This document shows positions 8,801 through 18,232 of a stretch of DNA of 64,000 bases, in pieces. Every line of letters begins with the position of its first letter. Within the stretch, counting starts at the first letter, position 1. The notes below the pieces were generated by a model. That model was not told the DNA's origin and did not search any database. It worked only from the letters and a program-made list of their open reading frames with translations. Both the position numbers and the translations under genes were made by a program. Origin of the DNA: Prochlorococcus sp. MIT 1300 (GTDB lineage: Bacteria > Cyanobacteriota > Cyanobacteriia > PCC-6307 > Cyanobiaceae); the NCBI RefSeq assembly GCF_034092375.1, contig NZ_CP139302.1, forward strand, positions 806,001 to 870,000, in the 5' to 3' direction.

Positions 8801-10000
8801 TTAACTAAGCATTGAAAGATCTTGCCTAATATAAACTCTCTCAAATAAAGCTAATCCAAACAAAAAAATCAAAGATACTAAAAATCCTCCTAGCATTAAA
8901 ATATTAGTAATACAAGCATAAGTAATCCATCCTGAAAAGAACAAGGTAATAGATATTCCCAAAGGCCCAGAGGATATAGAGGCAAATAATATTACAAGAG
9001 AAGATATCAAGAAGGGAAGAATCAGGCATCCAACATAAGAAAAGTCTCTTATTATTTCCCCGGACATTGTGTAATTATTATACCCCCAAACATTACTATT
9101 TTCTATCGAGTGAATGGCCGATCTAGTTAACGAAGAGTCTAATCTTGCAAATAGATTAAAAATTGGCAAAAATGATCTTTGACCTATCCAATTAGGCTCA
9201 GGCAATCTTTGAAGCAATTCACTAAGAGCATTTAGGTAAGCAAAGCAATACCTTAAAACTCCCTCAAACAATCCAAAAAATTGATCCAAGGATTGATAAC
9301 CATCTCTTAAGACTTTAGGCAGCTGAGTAAAAATCGAAACTCCAAAAATTGCTATCAAAGGGGGCAGGAGCTTCCTTCCATTGACCCTCCAGTCCCAAAT
9401 CAAGGAGACTAAAAATACAAATACAACAAATGCCATCCCAGCTCTTGCGGAGGTTTGAAGGTCATTAAGAAAAATGGTAAGCACTGAAATCGCAAGAAGA
9501 AAAATTGAAAGGTTTGTTTTTTTACAGCGAAATAGTGCGAGCGCCAAGCAAAAGGATGCAAAACATAAACCGTTTGGATAGCTAAGCCATATCGGCACAA
9601 TGCTCTTTAGATGAACAGAAGCCATTCTTAGGCCAAAGAAGAATTCCTTAGCATTATGGAAATTTTTAGTATTTGCTATTATGTAAAACCAAGTGAATAA
9701 TTGAAGAAAAAAGGAAATATAAACACTTGAGATTGTAGATTTCCTTAAAAACATAATTCCAGAACTAGAATTTGAGAAGTTATCAAAGAAAAGAAACCTG
9801 TGCCTAAAACAATTAAGAGCTAGTGCCATGCCTAAATAAGGCAATGTAAAAACAAGAATCCCCTTCAAAGATATAGTTCCTGGAACTGAGAAAAACGCCT
9901 CAAATAGGCAGCAAGAACTTGTATAGATCAAGCAAATCGAGGCAGGGAGCTTCCAGTCAACTGGCACAGCAGAGTTACTTCTTTCAATCAAAACAATCAA
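8801..10000 (-). CDS. Polytopic membrane protein, O-antigen/oligosaccharide polymerase-like
   Basis: A 399-residue very hydrophobic protein with about ten predicted membrane spans and a large polar loop in the second half (near WIGQRSFLPIFNLFARLDSS). This matches the layout of Wzy-type and related oligosaccharide repeat-unit polymerases, which are poorly conserved in sequence. It lies immediately downstream of two glycosyltransferase genes on the same strand, supporting a role in joining surface-glycan repeat units. The frame has only TTG candidates near 10000 and 9991 for a start. The specific function is inferred from topology and context. Confidence 0.6.
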   Translation of the reverse strand: MIVLIERSNSAVPVDWKLPASICLIYTSSCCLFEAFFSVPGTISLKGILVFTLPYLGMALALNCFRHRFLFFDNFSNSSSGIMFLRKSTISSVYISFFLQLFTWFYIIANTKNFHNAKEFFFGLRMASVHLKSIVPIWLSYPNGLCFASFCLALALFRCKKTNLSIFLLAISVLTIFLNDLQTSARAGMAFVVFVFLVSLIWDWRVNGRKLLPPLIAIFGVSIFTQLPKVLRDGYQSLDQFFGLFEGVLRYCFAYLNALSELLQRLPEPNWIGQRSFLPIFNLFARLDSSLTRSAIHSIENSNVWGYNNYTMSGEIIRDFSYVGCLILPFLISSLVILFASISSGPLGISITLFFSGWITYACITNILMLGGFLVSLIFLFGLALFERVYIRQDLSMLS

Positions 10001-10043
10001 GTTGTTCTCGGATGATAATAAGTCTCTAACTGTTCATTCATCA

Positions 10044-11138
10044 TTAACACAAATCCTTTAAGACCTCCTCCACCGTCCGGGCAGCATTGTCCCATCGATA
10101 AATATCTAGTTGTTTTTTTGCCCTAGAGCAAAGGCTCCTAACAAGTAATCCATCGCTAAGGACCATGGACATCGCATCGGCAAGTGCTGCTGGGTCCTTA
10201 GAGTCAAAAAGCAATCCTGCATCACCTACGACTTCAGGGAGAGCTCCGGAATTAGATGCAATAACAGGAGTATTGCATGCCATCGCCTCCAAAGCAGGCA
10301 ATCCAAAACCCTCCCAATGACTGGCTATAACCAAAGCCTGACATCTATTTAATAATTTTAGACGCTCTGAATCATCCACCCATGGGATCCATTTACATCG
10401 ATGATCAATCTCAAGCTCGCTAGCAAGCTTTTTCAAGGAAGGAGTGTATCTTCGATCCTGAGGACCAATAATCCACAATTGTGTTTCTTTGTCTCTTAGT
10501 AACGCAATAGCGCGCAAAATCCCAGAAATATTCTTATGAGGATCATGTCTACCTAACACCAAAAAGAATGGTTCTCTAGTTAATTGAAGCGGATAAAGTT
10601 TATTAGGGTTAAATCCTAAAGGGATAGTGATTAGTTTTTTTAGAGGCAAGCCCAACCTTTCGTGCAATTCTCTTGCGGTTGCTTTTGAATTACATAAAAT
10701 TCGTTGAGATCGATGAAGAACTAAAGGTACATATGCAAGGTGATAAGCCAAAAGTGGCGTTGGCTGAGGATATCTAAGTGGTAACAGGTCATGAGCAAGA
10801 ACAACAGATCTAACCCCTCTGAATAAAGGCGCTTCTGGAACAGGGGAAAGGAAAATCTCAGCCCCTGATTTCTTTAAAAGGCTAGGAATCTTAGTTTGAA
10901 TCCAAACTAAACGTCGAAAATGAGCCTTAACACCTAATTCCGGCATAAGGCTTTTAGGAATTTGAATACTGCCATGACGATTCCCCTGTAATGGATCTAA
11001 AAGATGAACCAACCCCGTATCTAATTGACTGATCAAATCCCTAGCAACTACTCCAAGCCCCGTAGGTTTGGTGCCCAAGCAACTTCCATTAAAAAGAGCC
11101 AAAGGTGATGGACAGCTCACGCGATTGGTTTTCGACAT
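10044..11138 (-). CDS. Glycosyltransferase, GT4 family
   Basis: A 364-residue GT-B fold glycosyltransferase. The C-terminal half shows the nucleotide-sugar binding signature of GT4 enzymes: FLVLGRHDPHKNISGILRAI near residue 195, then SHWEGFGLPALEAMACNTPV with the E-x7-E pattern, and GALPEVVGDAGLLFD. The N-terminus carries LGVVARDL-type glycine residues expected of the acceptor domain. Its start overlaps the end of the upstream GT2 gene by 22 bases, a sign of translational coupling. Donor and acceptor cannot be read from sequence. It probably acts at the cytoplasmic face of the inner membrane on a lipid-linked glycan. Confidence 0.88.
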   Translation of the reverse strand: MSKTNRVSCPSPLALFNGSCLGTKPTGLGVVARDLISQLDTGLVHLLDPLQGNRHGSIQIPKSLMPELGVKAHFRRLVWIQTKIPSLLKKSGAEIFLSPVPEAPLFRGVRSVVLAHDLLPLRYPQPTPLLAYHLAYVPLVLHRSQRILCNSKATARELHERLGLPLKKLITIPLGFNPNKLYPLQLTREPFFLVLGRHDPHKNISGILRAIALLRDKETQLWIIGPQDRRYTPSLKKLASELEIDHRCKWIPWVDDSERLKLLNRCQALVIASHWEGFGLPALEAMACNTPVIASNSGALPEVVGDAGLLFDSKDPAALADAMSMVLSDGLLVRSLCSRAKKQLDIYRWDNAARTVEEVLKDLC

Positions 11139-11995
11139 GCTTCAAACCATCCTTGAACGGCAGCCAAACTTTGCGAAGGCTTGAAAGGCAATCGAATCAA
11201 AGAATTCAGTAAAAGACGAATAGTCCTCAAAATTAGTACCCATCCTGAACGATGACGCTGCAAAAATCGAATGTAACTGCAAGTTGAAAGGCGAATTCGC
11301 CGGCTAGAGGGGACTTCACTTCCCTTCCCCCCTTGATGAGTAATCCTTACAGATGGGAGCCATAGTATTGGGGCTCCTGTTCCAGCTAGCCTTAAACAAA
11401 GATCCATGTCCTCGTAATACAACGGCAACGAAGCTTCAAAACGAGGTTGAACAAAATGCGCAGAGGGCTTAAAGATCAAACTGCAGCCACTAACCCAATC
11501 AACATTGATAGGTAAACCGCGTAAATCATCATGCAGCTCTTGATTAATTCGTCGTCTGCGAAAGTCAAGTCCAGGATCAATCCAACCTGCACTCTGCTCA
11601 AGTAAACCATTGCGATCACATATCGCCGTGCCTACCAGAGCGTTCGGAGGGAGCTGAGCCAATTGTTCCTCTAGATGCGCAAAAGTGTTCTGTTGAGGCA
11701 ATGTCGTATCTGGGTTTAACAGCCAAACCCAACCTTTCCAGCCTGAGCTTTGCAATTGCTCCAGGCCCCTATTGCAACCTTCGCTAAATCCTTCACCTTC
11801 GATGCCCCTAATAATGGTTGTCTTACAAGACGCTTCTAAAGAAATACTGCCAGCACTCTCGGGACTGTTGTTGATTACCAGCCATTGGTATGGCTGAGTT
11901 ATTTGCATTCCTAAAGAGACAGCTAGATCAGACAAAACTTGCTGCGAGTGATAAGCCACTGAAAGCATGGCAACTTGCTGGTCCGAAGCGCTCAC
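11117..11995 (-). CDS. Glycosyltransferase, GT2 family (rhamnosyltransferase-like)
   Basis: A 292-residue GT-A fold enzyme of family GT2. Visible motifs are NNSPES after the first strand, SEGCNRGLEQL (the usual GxxNxG region), the acidic WLLNPDTTLP motif for divalent metal and nucleotide sugar, the LYYEDMDLCLRL motif with the catalytic-type acidic residues, and THQGGKGS near the end. This arrangement is common in rhamnosyltransferases of surface polysaccharides. The frame starts at GTG 11995; the ATG at 11968 is an alternative. It is the first gene of the GT2-GT4-polymerase run and diverges from the helicase gene. Confidence 0.87.
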   Translation of the reverse strand: MSASDQQVAMLSVAYHSQQVLSDLAVSLGMQITQPYQWLVINNSPESAGSISLEASCKTTIIRGIEGEGFSEGCNRGLEQLQSSGWKGWVWLLNPDTTLPQQNTFAHLEEQLAQLPPNALVGTAICDRNGLLEQSAGWIDPGLDFRRRRINQELHDDLRGLPINVDWVSGCSLIFKPSAHFVQPRFEASLPLYYEDMDLCLRLAGTGAPILWLPSVRITHQGGKGSEVPSSRRIRLSTCSYIRFLQRHRSGWVLILRTIRLLLNSLIRLPFKPSQSLAAVQGWFEACRKPIA

Positions 11996-12163
11996 AGGGT
12001 TAATTGAGCTCAGGCATCATTGATCCTGACATTTCCAGAGGAGTTAAGAGGCAATCACGAATTTTCTGAAAAACCTTACTGAGGGTGTCACAAATCTCTT
12101 ATCCCAAAATTAATACTTAATTTGTTCTAGGAAATCTGAACTAAGCAGCTTTAACCTGCGCCG

Positions 12164-14569
12164 ATGAGTTTTCTTACAGGACTGAATACCGCTCAACAAC
12201 GAGCAGTTGACCATCACAATGGTCCACTATTAGTGGTCGCTGGCGCTGGAAGTGGCAAAACCAGGGCACTGACTCATCGCATTGCCCATCTGATTGGAAA
12301 ACACCAAGTTGATCCAACAAATATTTTAGCCGTCACATTTACTAATAAGGCAGCTAGAGAAATGAAAGAGCGTTTAGAACTACTACTTGCCAGGCGACTG
12401 GCCGAAAGTCAATTTAATCAACCTTTAAGTACTCTTTCCGTAAACTATCAACGACAACTAAGGGGTAAAATTTATCAAGAAGTAATTAAGGACCTATGGA
12501 TAGGAACATTTCACGCACTATTTGCACGCATGCTGCGATTTGATATTGACAAGTACACTGACACAGAAGGGCTTAAATGGACCAGGCAATTTTCAATATA
12601 TGATGAAACCGATGCTCAAAATCTAGTCAAGGAGATTGTCACTCAAGAACTTCAACTAGACCCAAAGCGCTATGAGCCTAAAAAACTCAGATGGGCGATT
12701 AGCAACGCAAAGAATCAGGGATGGACAGCCGCTGATATTGAAGGCCAAATAGATGGCCCTAGAGGTAAATTAATTTCAGACTTATATAGTAGATATAGAA
12801 GAGCTCTGGCAGCTAATAATGCACTTGATTTCGATGATCTGCTTTTAGTGCCAGTGCAACTATTACAACAAAATCAGCAAGTCAGGGAATACTGGCACAA
12901 TAGATTTAGGCATGTATTGGTAGATGAATACCAAGACACTAATCGAACACAATATGAGCTAATCAAGCTACTTGTAACGAACGGGAGTGATCCTTCTACT
13001 TATAGTAATTGGATTAATAGATCTGTTTTTGTTGTTGGGGATGCAGACCAAAGTATATACAGCTTCCGAGCTGCAGATTTCACAATCTTAATGGGATTCC
13101 AAAATGATTTCGGCGATAAAGAGTCTGATTCAAAAACCGAAACCATGGTAAAGCTTGAAGATAACTATAGATCCACATCTACAATTCTTGAGGCAGCTAA
13201 TTCGTTAATATCAAATAACACCGAGAGAATAGACAAAGTTCTGCGGGCCACTCGAGGTGAAGGTGAATTGATTCAACTAACACGCTGTGATGATGAAATT
13301 TCAGAAGCAGAGTCTGTTATCCACCAACTAAGAAAACTAGAAGCTGCACATATAGACCTAAGCTGGAGAGATATGGCACTACTGTATAGAACCAATGCGC
13401 AATCTAGAGCACTAGAGGAGTCATTGGTCAGATGGAGAATCCCCTATGTTGTGGTAGGAGGTCTACGCTTTTATGATCGTCGAGAAATTAAAGACATCCT
13501 GGCCTATCTTAGGCTACTTATTAATTCTTCAGATAGTGTAAGTCTTTTAAGAGTATTAAATGTTCCCAAAAGAGGCATTGGGAAGACCACTATTCAACGA
13601 CTAAATGATGCATCAAATCAACTAGGTATACCCTTATGGGATGTAGTTAGCGACCAGGAAGCAGTTAGATCTTTAAGCGGGAGGTCTGCAAAAGGGCTCA
13701 TACAATTTGGCGAACTAATTAATGATTTAAAAACTCACTTGCTTTCTTCAAAACCGTCAGAACTTATTCAGTACACAATGGAAAAAAGTGGGTATATCAG
13801 TGAGCTAATTGCCGATGGAACGGATGAATCAGAAGAACGTCGCCGAAACTTACAAGAATTAGTAAATGCAGCACTGCAATATCAAGAGGAAAATGAAGAT
13901 GCCGATCTAGAAGGATTTCTAGCTTCTGCCGCCTTAGCAAGTGATGCAGACAGCAAAGACACCTCTTCAGACCGAGTAACGCTTATGACCTTACATAGCA
14001 GTAAAGGATTGGAATTCCCAATCGTATGCCTGGTAGGCATGGAACAAGGACTTTTCCCTAGCTACAGATCATTAGATAATCCTGCTTCTCTTGAAGAAGA
14101 GAGACGACTTTGTTATGTAGGTATTACAAGAGCGAAGGAAAGGCTTTTCCTATCTCATGCAAGCGAAAGGCGCATGTGGGGAGGCATGAGAGAGCCTGCA
14201 ATGCCATCAGTTTTTCTTTCTGAGTTACCAGAAGATCTACTGCAAGGGCAGGCTCCTAGGGCTGGAGGCACAGCTATTAGAAGGGATAGGCATCTTGAAA
14301 GACTTACAAGAGTCGATAGAAATCAAAATCAAAATTGCCAATCTGTAAGTCCATCCAACCTGCCAAGTAATGCTGTACGCAGGCTCCATGGAGGCCCAGC
14401 CCCTGGCAAATCATGGAAAGTAGGTGACGTGGTAATTCATTCAAATTTCGGAGAAGGAGAAATTACTCACGTATTTGGCAATGGGGAGAAAGTCTCAGTT
14501 GCAGTGAAATTTAAGGGAATGGGGCCCAAAATACTTGACCCTCGAATTGCCCCTATATCTCCAAAATAG
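12164..14569 (+). CDS. pcrA: ATP-dependent DNA helicase, UvrD/PcrA/Rep family
   Basis: An 801-residue superfamily 1A helicase. The Q motif LNTAQQRAV (7-15), Walker A AGAGSGKT (26-33), FTNKAAREM, the Walker B-type VDEYQDTN, GDADQSIYSFR, ENYRS-type motif IV (DNYRSTSTIL), VTLMTLHSSKGLEFP and YVGITRAKERL all appear in the standard order. The C-terminal tail ends with a small PcrA/UvrD-type domain (WKVGDVVIHSNFGEGEI). Family members unwind DNA 3' to 5' in repair and clear replication forks. It stands alone, 32 bases before the CCA-adding enzyme gene. Confidence 0.93.
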   Translation: MSFLTGLNTAQQRAVDHHNGPLLVVAGAGSGKTRALTHRIAHLIGKHQVDPTNILAVTFTNKAAREMKERLELLLARRLAESQFNQPLSTLSVNYQRQLRGKIYQEVIKDLWIGTFHALFARMLRFDIDKYTDTEGLKWTRQFSIYDETDAQNLVKEIVTQELQLDPKRYEPKKLRWAISNAKNQGWTAADIEGQIDGPRGKLISDLYSRYRRALAANNALDFDDLLLVPVQLLQQNQQVREYWHNRFRHVLVDEYQDTNRTQYELIKLLVTNGSDPSTYSNWINRSVFVVGDADQSIYSFRAADFTILMGFQNDFGDKESDSKTETMVKLEDNYRSTSTILEAANSLISNNTERIDKVLRATRGEGELIQLTRCDDEISEAESVIHQLRKLEAAHIDLSWRDMALLYRTNAQSRALEESLVRWRIPYVVVGGLRFYDRREIKDILAYLRLLINSSDSVSLLRVLNVPKRGIGKTTIQRLNDASNQLGIPLWDVVSDQEAVRSLSGRSAKGLIQFGELINDLKTHLLSSKPSELIQYTMEKSGYISELIADGTDESEERRRNLQELVNAALQYQEENEDADLEGFLASAALASDADSKDTSSDRVTLMTLHSSKGLEFPIVCLVGMEQGLFPSYRSLDNPASLEEERRLCYVGITRAKERLFLSHASERRMWGGMREPAMPSVFLSELPEDLLQGQAPRAGGTAIRRDRHLERLTRVDRNQNQNCQSVSPSNLPSNAVRRLHGGPAPGKSWKVGDVVIHSNFGEGEITHVFGNGEKVSVAVKFKGMGPKILDPRIAPISPK

Positions 14570-14601
14570 TGCAAACAAAAATCCTTAATCCTAGTTAAAT
14601 T

Positions 14602-15876
14602 GTGGAACCTTTAATACTCAAATCAATATTAAACTCTCAAGGCTTCCCAGAAGGCTTCTTAACTGCATTAAGACAAGCAGCTTCCGAACTTAAAGTAAAG
14701 CGCATTGCATTAGTTGGTGGCAGCGTAAGAGACGGACTCTTAATCAACAGGAGTCAACAAATATTACCTAATAGAAATAAAAATGACATTGACCTTGTAA
14801 TAGAAGGCTCAGCTAAAGAGTTAGTCGGAATATTAACCAAATGTCTAGGAGAAGATACGATTACATGCTCTCGATCATATGAAGCTTATGACACTGTAAA
14901 ACTAAAATTTAATGGGGTAGAAATAGATTTTGCGACTTCAAGAGAGGAGTCCTACTGCTTACCAGGGGAGAACCCCTCCATAAAGGCAAGTGTACTGGAG
15001 AAAGATCTAGCCCGAAGAGATTTTAAAGTTAACGCAATGGCGATTGAATTATTAAGCCAAGAATTTCTTGACCCATTTGGTGGTATCAATGACCTAAAAG
15101 CTGGGAAATTAAATTTCCTTCATTCCAAAAGTGTCGAAGAAGATCCAACCAGAGTTATCAGAGCCGCACGATATTCAGCTCGATTAGGCTTTGAACTAAC
15201 GCCTGAAGGGATTAAACAAGTAAAATCTACAATCTCTAATTGGCCATGGGAGGATCTCAGTACAAATAAATGCATCACCAACCAACATCTTCCTGCGCTC
15301 TCAACAAGATTAAGAATGGAATTTGAACTGCTCTTCGAAAAGGAGCCCTGGAAAATTGCCATTAAAAATTTACAAGATTGGGGAGCACTATCCTTACTAG
15401 ATAATCACCTTCAAAAAGACAAAGAATGGTCTAGGAGATTGCATTGGGGCTTACAATTAGGGCTACCATTACTGACTGTTCTTATAGCCGGAACGAATAA
15501 ACCATTAAAAGTTGCTAAAAGGTTACAGTTATCTCAAAAGCAGCAAAAGCTTCTTCAAGAAAGTCATGAGTTAAAAGAAATCCTTATAGAAAGGTCATTA
15601 GAAAATTATCATGAAAATTCTTTAGTTCCATCTTACTGGTGCAAATTCCTTGAAAGTAGTGGTTGGCAGCCTGAATCAGTCGCTCTTGCAATAAGCATGA
15701 ATGCACCAATGAGGCATTACCTTCTTAGATGGTTGTTACGTTGGCGAAAGCAGATATCTCCTAAATCGGCGAAGACTCTTTTAATGGAAGGATGGGAGGA
15801 AGGCCCTCGACTAGGTGAAGAACTTAACCGATTAAGACTTAATGAAATTGATAAATGCGAGCTTAAAAAGCAATAA
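14602..15876 (+). CDS. CCA tRNA nucleotidyltransferase / poly(A) polymerase family
   Basis: A 424-residue class II nucleotidyltransferase. The head domain has LVGGSVRDGLL (38-48), the metal-binding NDIDLVIEG with Asp62 and Asp64, and LARRDFKVNAMAIE. The linker DPTRVIRAARYSARLGF matches the neck domain. These enzymes add the 3' CCA to tRNAs. Both tRNA genes in this window lack an encoded CCA, so such an activity is needed. The start is GTG at 14602. The sequence does not separate a full CCA-adding enzyme from an A-adding or C-adding specialist. Confidence 0.85.
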   Translation: MEPLILKSILNSQGFPEGFLTALRQAASELKVKRIALVGGSVRDGLLINRSQQILPNRNKNDIDLVIEGSAKELVGILTKCLGEDTITCSRSYEAYDTVKLKFNGVEIDFATSREESYCLPGENPSIKASVLEKDLARRDFKVNAMAIELLSQEFLDPFGGINDLKAGKLNFLHSKSVEEDPTRVIRAARYSARLGFELTPEGIKQVKSTISNWPWEDLSTNKCITNQHLPALSTRLRMEFELLFEKEPWKIAIKNLQDWGALSLLDNHLQKDKEWSRRLHWGLQLGLPLLTVLIAGTNKPLKVAKRLQLSQKQQKLLQESHELKEILIERSLENYHENSLVPSYWCKFLESSGWQPESVALAISMNAPMRHYLLRWLLRWRKQISPKSAKTLLMEGWEEGPRLGEELNRLRLNEIDKCELKKQ

Positions 15877-15907
15877 ATTCATCGCTCAGAAAACTCTCCA
15901 CAGAGAA

Positions 15908-18097
15908 TCATAAAACAAACCCAATTCTTGTCCAAGCATTTAATTGCTTTATCTTTTCGGACAAACTTTGTGGACATGAAATTAGCAAAGGGCCACAAGT
16001 CTGGGGGTCAAAAAGTAATTCGTGCAAGGCCATTTCACGTTTACTTCCCGATACAACCTTATCAAACTCCAACCTAATAGAACTATCACCAATATTAGCT
16101 TCCGTTAAAAACCTACTCGCCAGTCTATTAGATGGTGCCAACGTGCTCTTCCAACCAGATTCAAGCAATTCTATCGCCCCTGGGATTGAAGGGATTGACT
16201 CCATTTTCAATATAATCCTCAAAGGCTGATGATGAAATAACTCACGCTTTTTATTAGTTGTTGTAAGCATTTCTCCTAAGTGGCCCAACAAACCAAAGCC
16301 AGTTACATCTGTACAAGCATGAACAAGGTCAAGATCTTTGCATTGCAAAGATAATTCCTGCAATTCAATTACCAGATCATGCTGACTATTAGAAAGCTCA
16401 GATATTGCAAAATCTAGATATTCTCTTGAACCAATGACACTTTGCATAGCAGCTGCAAAAATTACTCCACTTCCTATACCCCTACTAATAAAGAGAGAAT
16501 CTCCCTCCTGAAGGCCACCCTTACTCCAGGGTTTAAAACCTTTCTTCACTGAACCATTAACACTTAGTGCAACATTTATCCCAATTGAGCATGGACTAGG
16601 TGAAGGATGGCGAGCTTCAAGAGTATGCCCACCTAATAACTTCGCACCTTGATTATCTAAGGCAGATTGAATACCAGCCAAAGTTTGTGATAATAAATAC
16701 TGCTGGATTTCTCCTGAAACAATTGGAAGAGTAATTACAGGTTGGGCTGACTTAACAGAAGCCCCACTCGCCCATAAATCAGAACAAGCATGCAAACCAG
16801 TTAAACGACCATTCAACCAAGGGTCGGAAATCAATGCTGGAAATCCGTCAACACTTTGTAGAAGGCTTTCTCCTGTTGAATTGATGTCTATATAAGCAGC
16901 ATCTTCAGGAAAGGTTGCTAGTTCTTTTAAACCAGTTTCAACAAGAGAAGCTTGCAAGGTCCTGGAAGCTATCTTGGCAGCACAACCTCTACAACCCATC
17001 TCACTATTACCTGAGCGAAATTTCTTTCGCATTGTTAAAAGTCGTTTAAATCTATCTACAAATCTTTGATCGATAAATCTTTTCCATAACCAAAAAATTT
17101 TATTTGGTCCAAACAACATACCTCCCCAAATCGCCCATGCAAGAGGTTTTTTACAACCTAATTGTCCGCCTATTAAATGCAAAGACCGCCTTTGAGGAGT
17201 CCATTTAAGAGGTCTTTTATCCAATGAACATCTTTCCAAGTTTCTAGCTAATGGAATAGCAGCTCTTACAGCCCAAACTCCTGAAGCAGGGCGCAAACAC
17301 TTGTCAATCACACTGCAATCACCAGCAGCAAAAAAGTGAGGGTGACCAATTACTTGCAAGGTTTTAGAAGTAATTATTCGACCAAGATCACTAACAGGAA
17401 GTCCAGACATAGCAATCCATTTTTGAGCCTCGCCACCTGTGCAAATAAGAGCTGGGCCTTGTAAAAAAGACGCATTTTCTATTACTTCTATACCAGCAGC
17501 AGAGAGTGCTTTCCCAAAGGAAGATCTTAAAGAGTTATGCTTAACATGTAATTTAATTTTTTGATTCCTCCATCTTTGGCGTAAAGCAAATGCAATCTCA
17601 ACGCCACTAAGACCACTGCCAACAACATTAAAACAATCGTTAGGCGCTGTTTCTATAAAATCATCGTAACTCTCTAGCCACTCTAAAGCAGCTTCTAAAG
17701 GCTTTATAGGCTTTATAGAGGAAGGGTTTTTAACTTGCATTAAATCTAGCTTAATAGCAGTCTGATTCCCTACATCAAGGCTAATTCTATTGAAAGATAT
17801 TGGATTGCGACCACTAATTAGCAACCTATATTTTTTGACATCTAGACCAATTATTTCTCCTTTAATAAAAGCCACACCAGCTCGATCTGCCAAGCTTCTT
17901 ATATCAATCTCGACTTGATCCCGTCTATATCTTCCTGCGACCAGTCCTGGGACCATGCCAGAGTAAAGTGTTGTACTAAAGCTACTAACTAAAGTAATTA
18001 ATCCCCCTGGACGAAGTTCTGGGTGCATTATCCACCTGGCCAAAATGAGGGCATGAGTATGTCCGCCACCTGCAAGAACAAGATGTTTAGGTCTCAT
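15908..18097 (-). CDS. selD: Fusion of NADH dehydrogenase-like flavoprotein and selenide, water dikinase (SelD)
   Basis: A 729-residue two-domain protein. Residues 1 to about 350 form a pyridine nucleotide-disulfide oxidoreductase-like domain: dinucleotide-binding LVLAGGGHTHA at the start, VVGSGLSGVEIAFAL for the second nucleotide, and FAAGDCSVI near the FAD-binding end. From about 365 it is SelD. GCAAKI keeps the catalytic Cys-x-x-Lys spacing of E. coli Cys17/Lys20, and LLGGHTLEA, DVTGFGLLGHLGEM and FDPQTCGPLL follow. SelD makes selenophosphate from selenide and ATP. The flavoprotein part may supply reduction or reduced selenium. The fusion is known in cyanobacteria. Confidence 0.92.
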   Translation of the reverse strand: MRPKHLVLAGGGHTHALILARWIMHPELRPGGLITLVSSFSTTLYSGMVPGLVAGRYRRDQVEIDIRSLADRAGVAFIKGEIIGLDVKKYRLLISGRNPISFNRISLDVGNQTAIKLDLMQVKNPSSIKPIKPLEAALEWLESYDDFIETAPNDCFNVVGSGLSGVEIAFALRQRWRNQKIKLHVKHNSLRSSFGKALSAAGIEVIENASFLQGPALICTGGEAQKWIAMSGLPVSDLGRIITSKTLQVIGHPHFFAAGDCSVIDKCLRPASGVWAVRAAIPLARNLERCSLDKRPLKWTPQRRSLHLIGGQLGCKKPLAWAIWGGMLFGPNKIFWLWKRFIDQRFVDRFKRLLTMRKKFRSGNSEMGCRGCAAKIASRTLQASLVETGLKELATFPEDAAYIDINSTGESLLQSVDGFPALISDPWLNGRLTGLHACSDLWASGASVKSAQPVITLPIVSGEIQQYLLSQTLAGIQSALDNQGAKLLGGHTLEARHPSPSPCSIGINVALSVNGSVKKGFKPWSKGGLQEGDSLFISRGIGSGVIFAAAMQSVIGSREYLDFAISELSNSQHDLVIELQELSLQCKDLDLVHACTDVTGFGLLGHLGEMLTTTNKKRELFHHQPLRIILKMESIPSIPGAIELLESGWKSTLAPSNRLASRFLTEANIGDSSIRLEFDKVVSGSKREMALHELLFDPQTCGPLLISCPQSLSEKIKQLNAWTRIGFVL

Positions 18098-18232
18098 AAG
18101 GCATTAAGACAGTTGATCGAAAAGAAAGCTGCACGAAATAATCCTAAGAAGAAAATAAACATGTAGAAACCCTTGTAAATTAATTTGCTTTAACTAATGA
18201 ATAGGAACATTCATATACTTAGCATGCAAATA

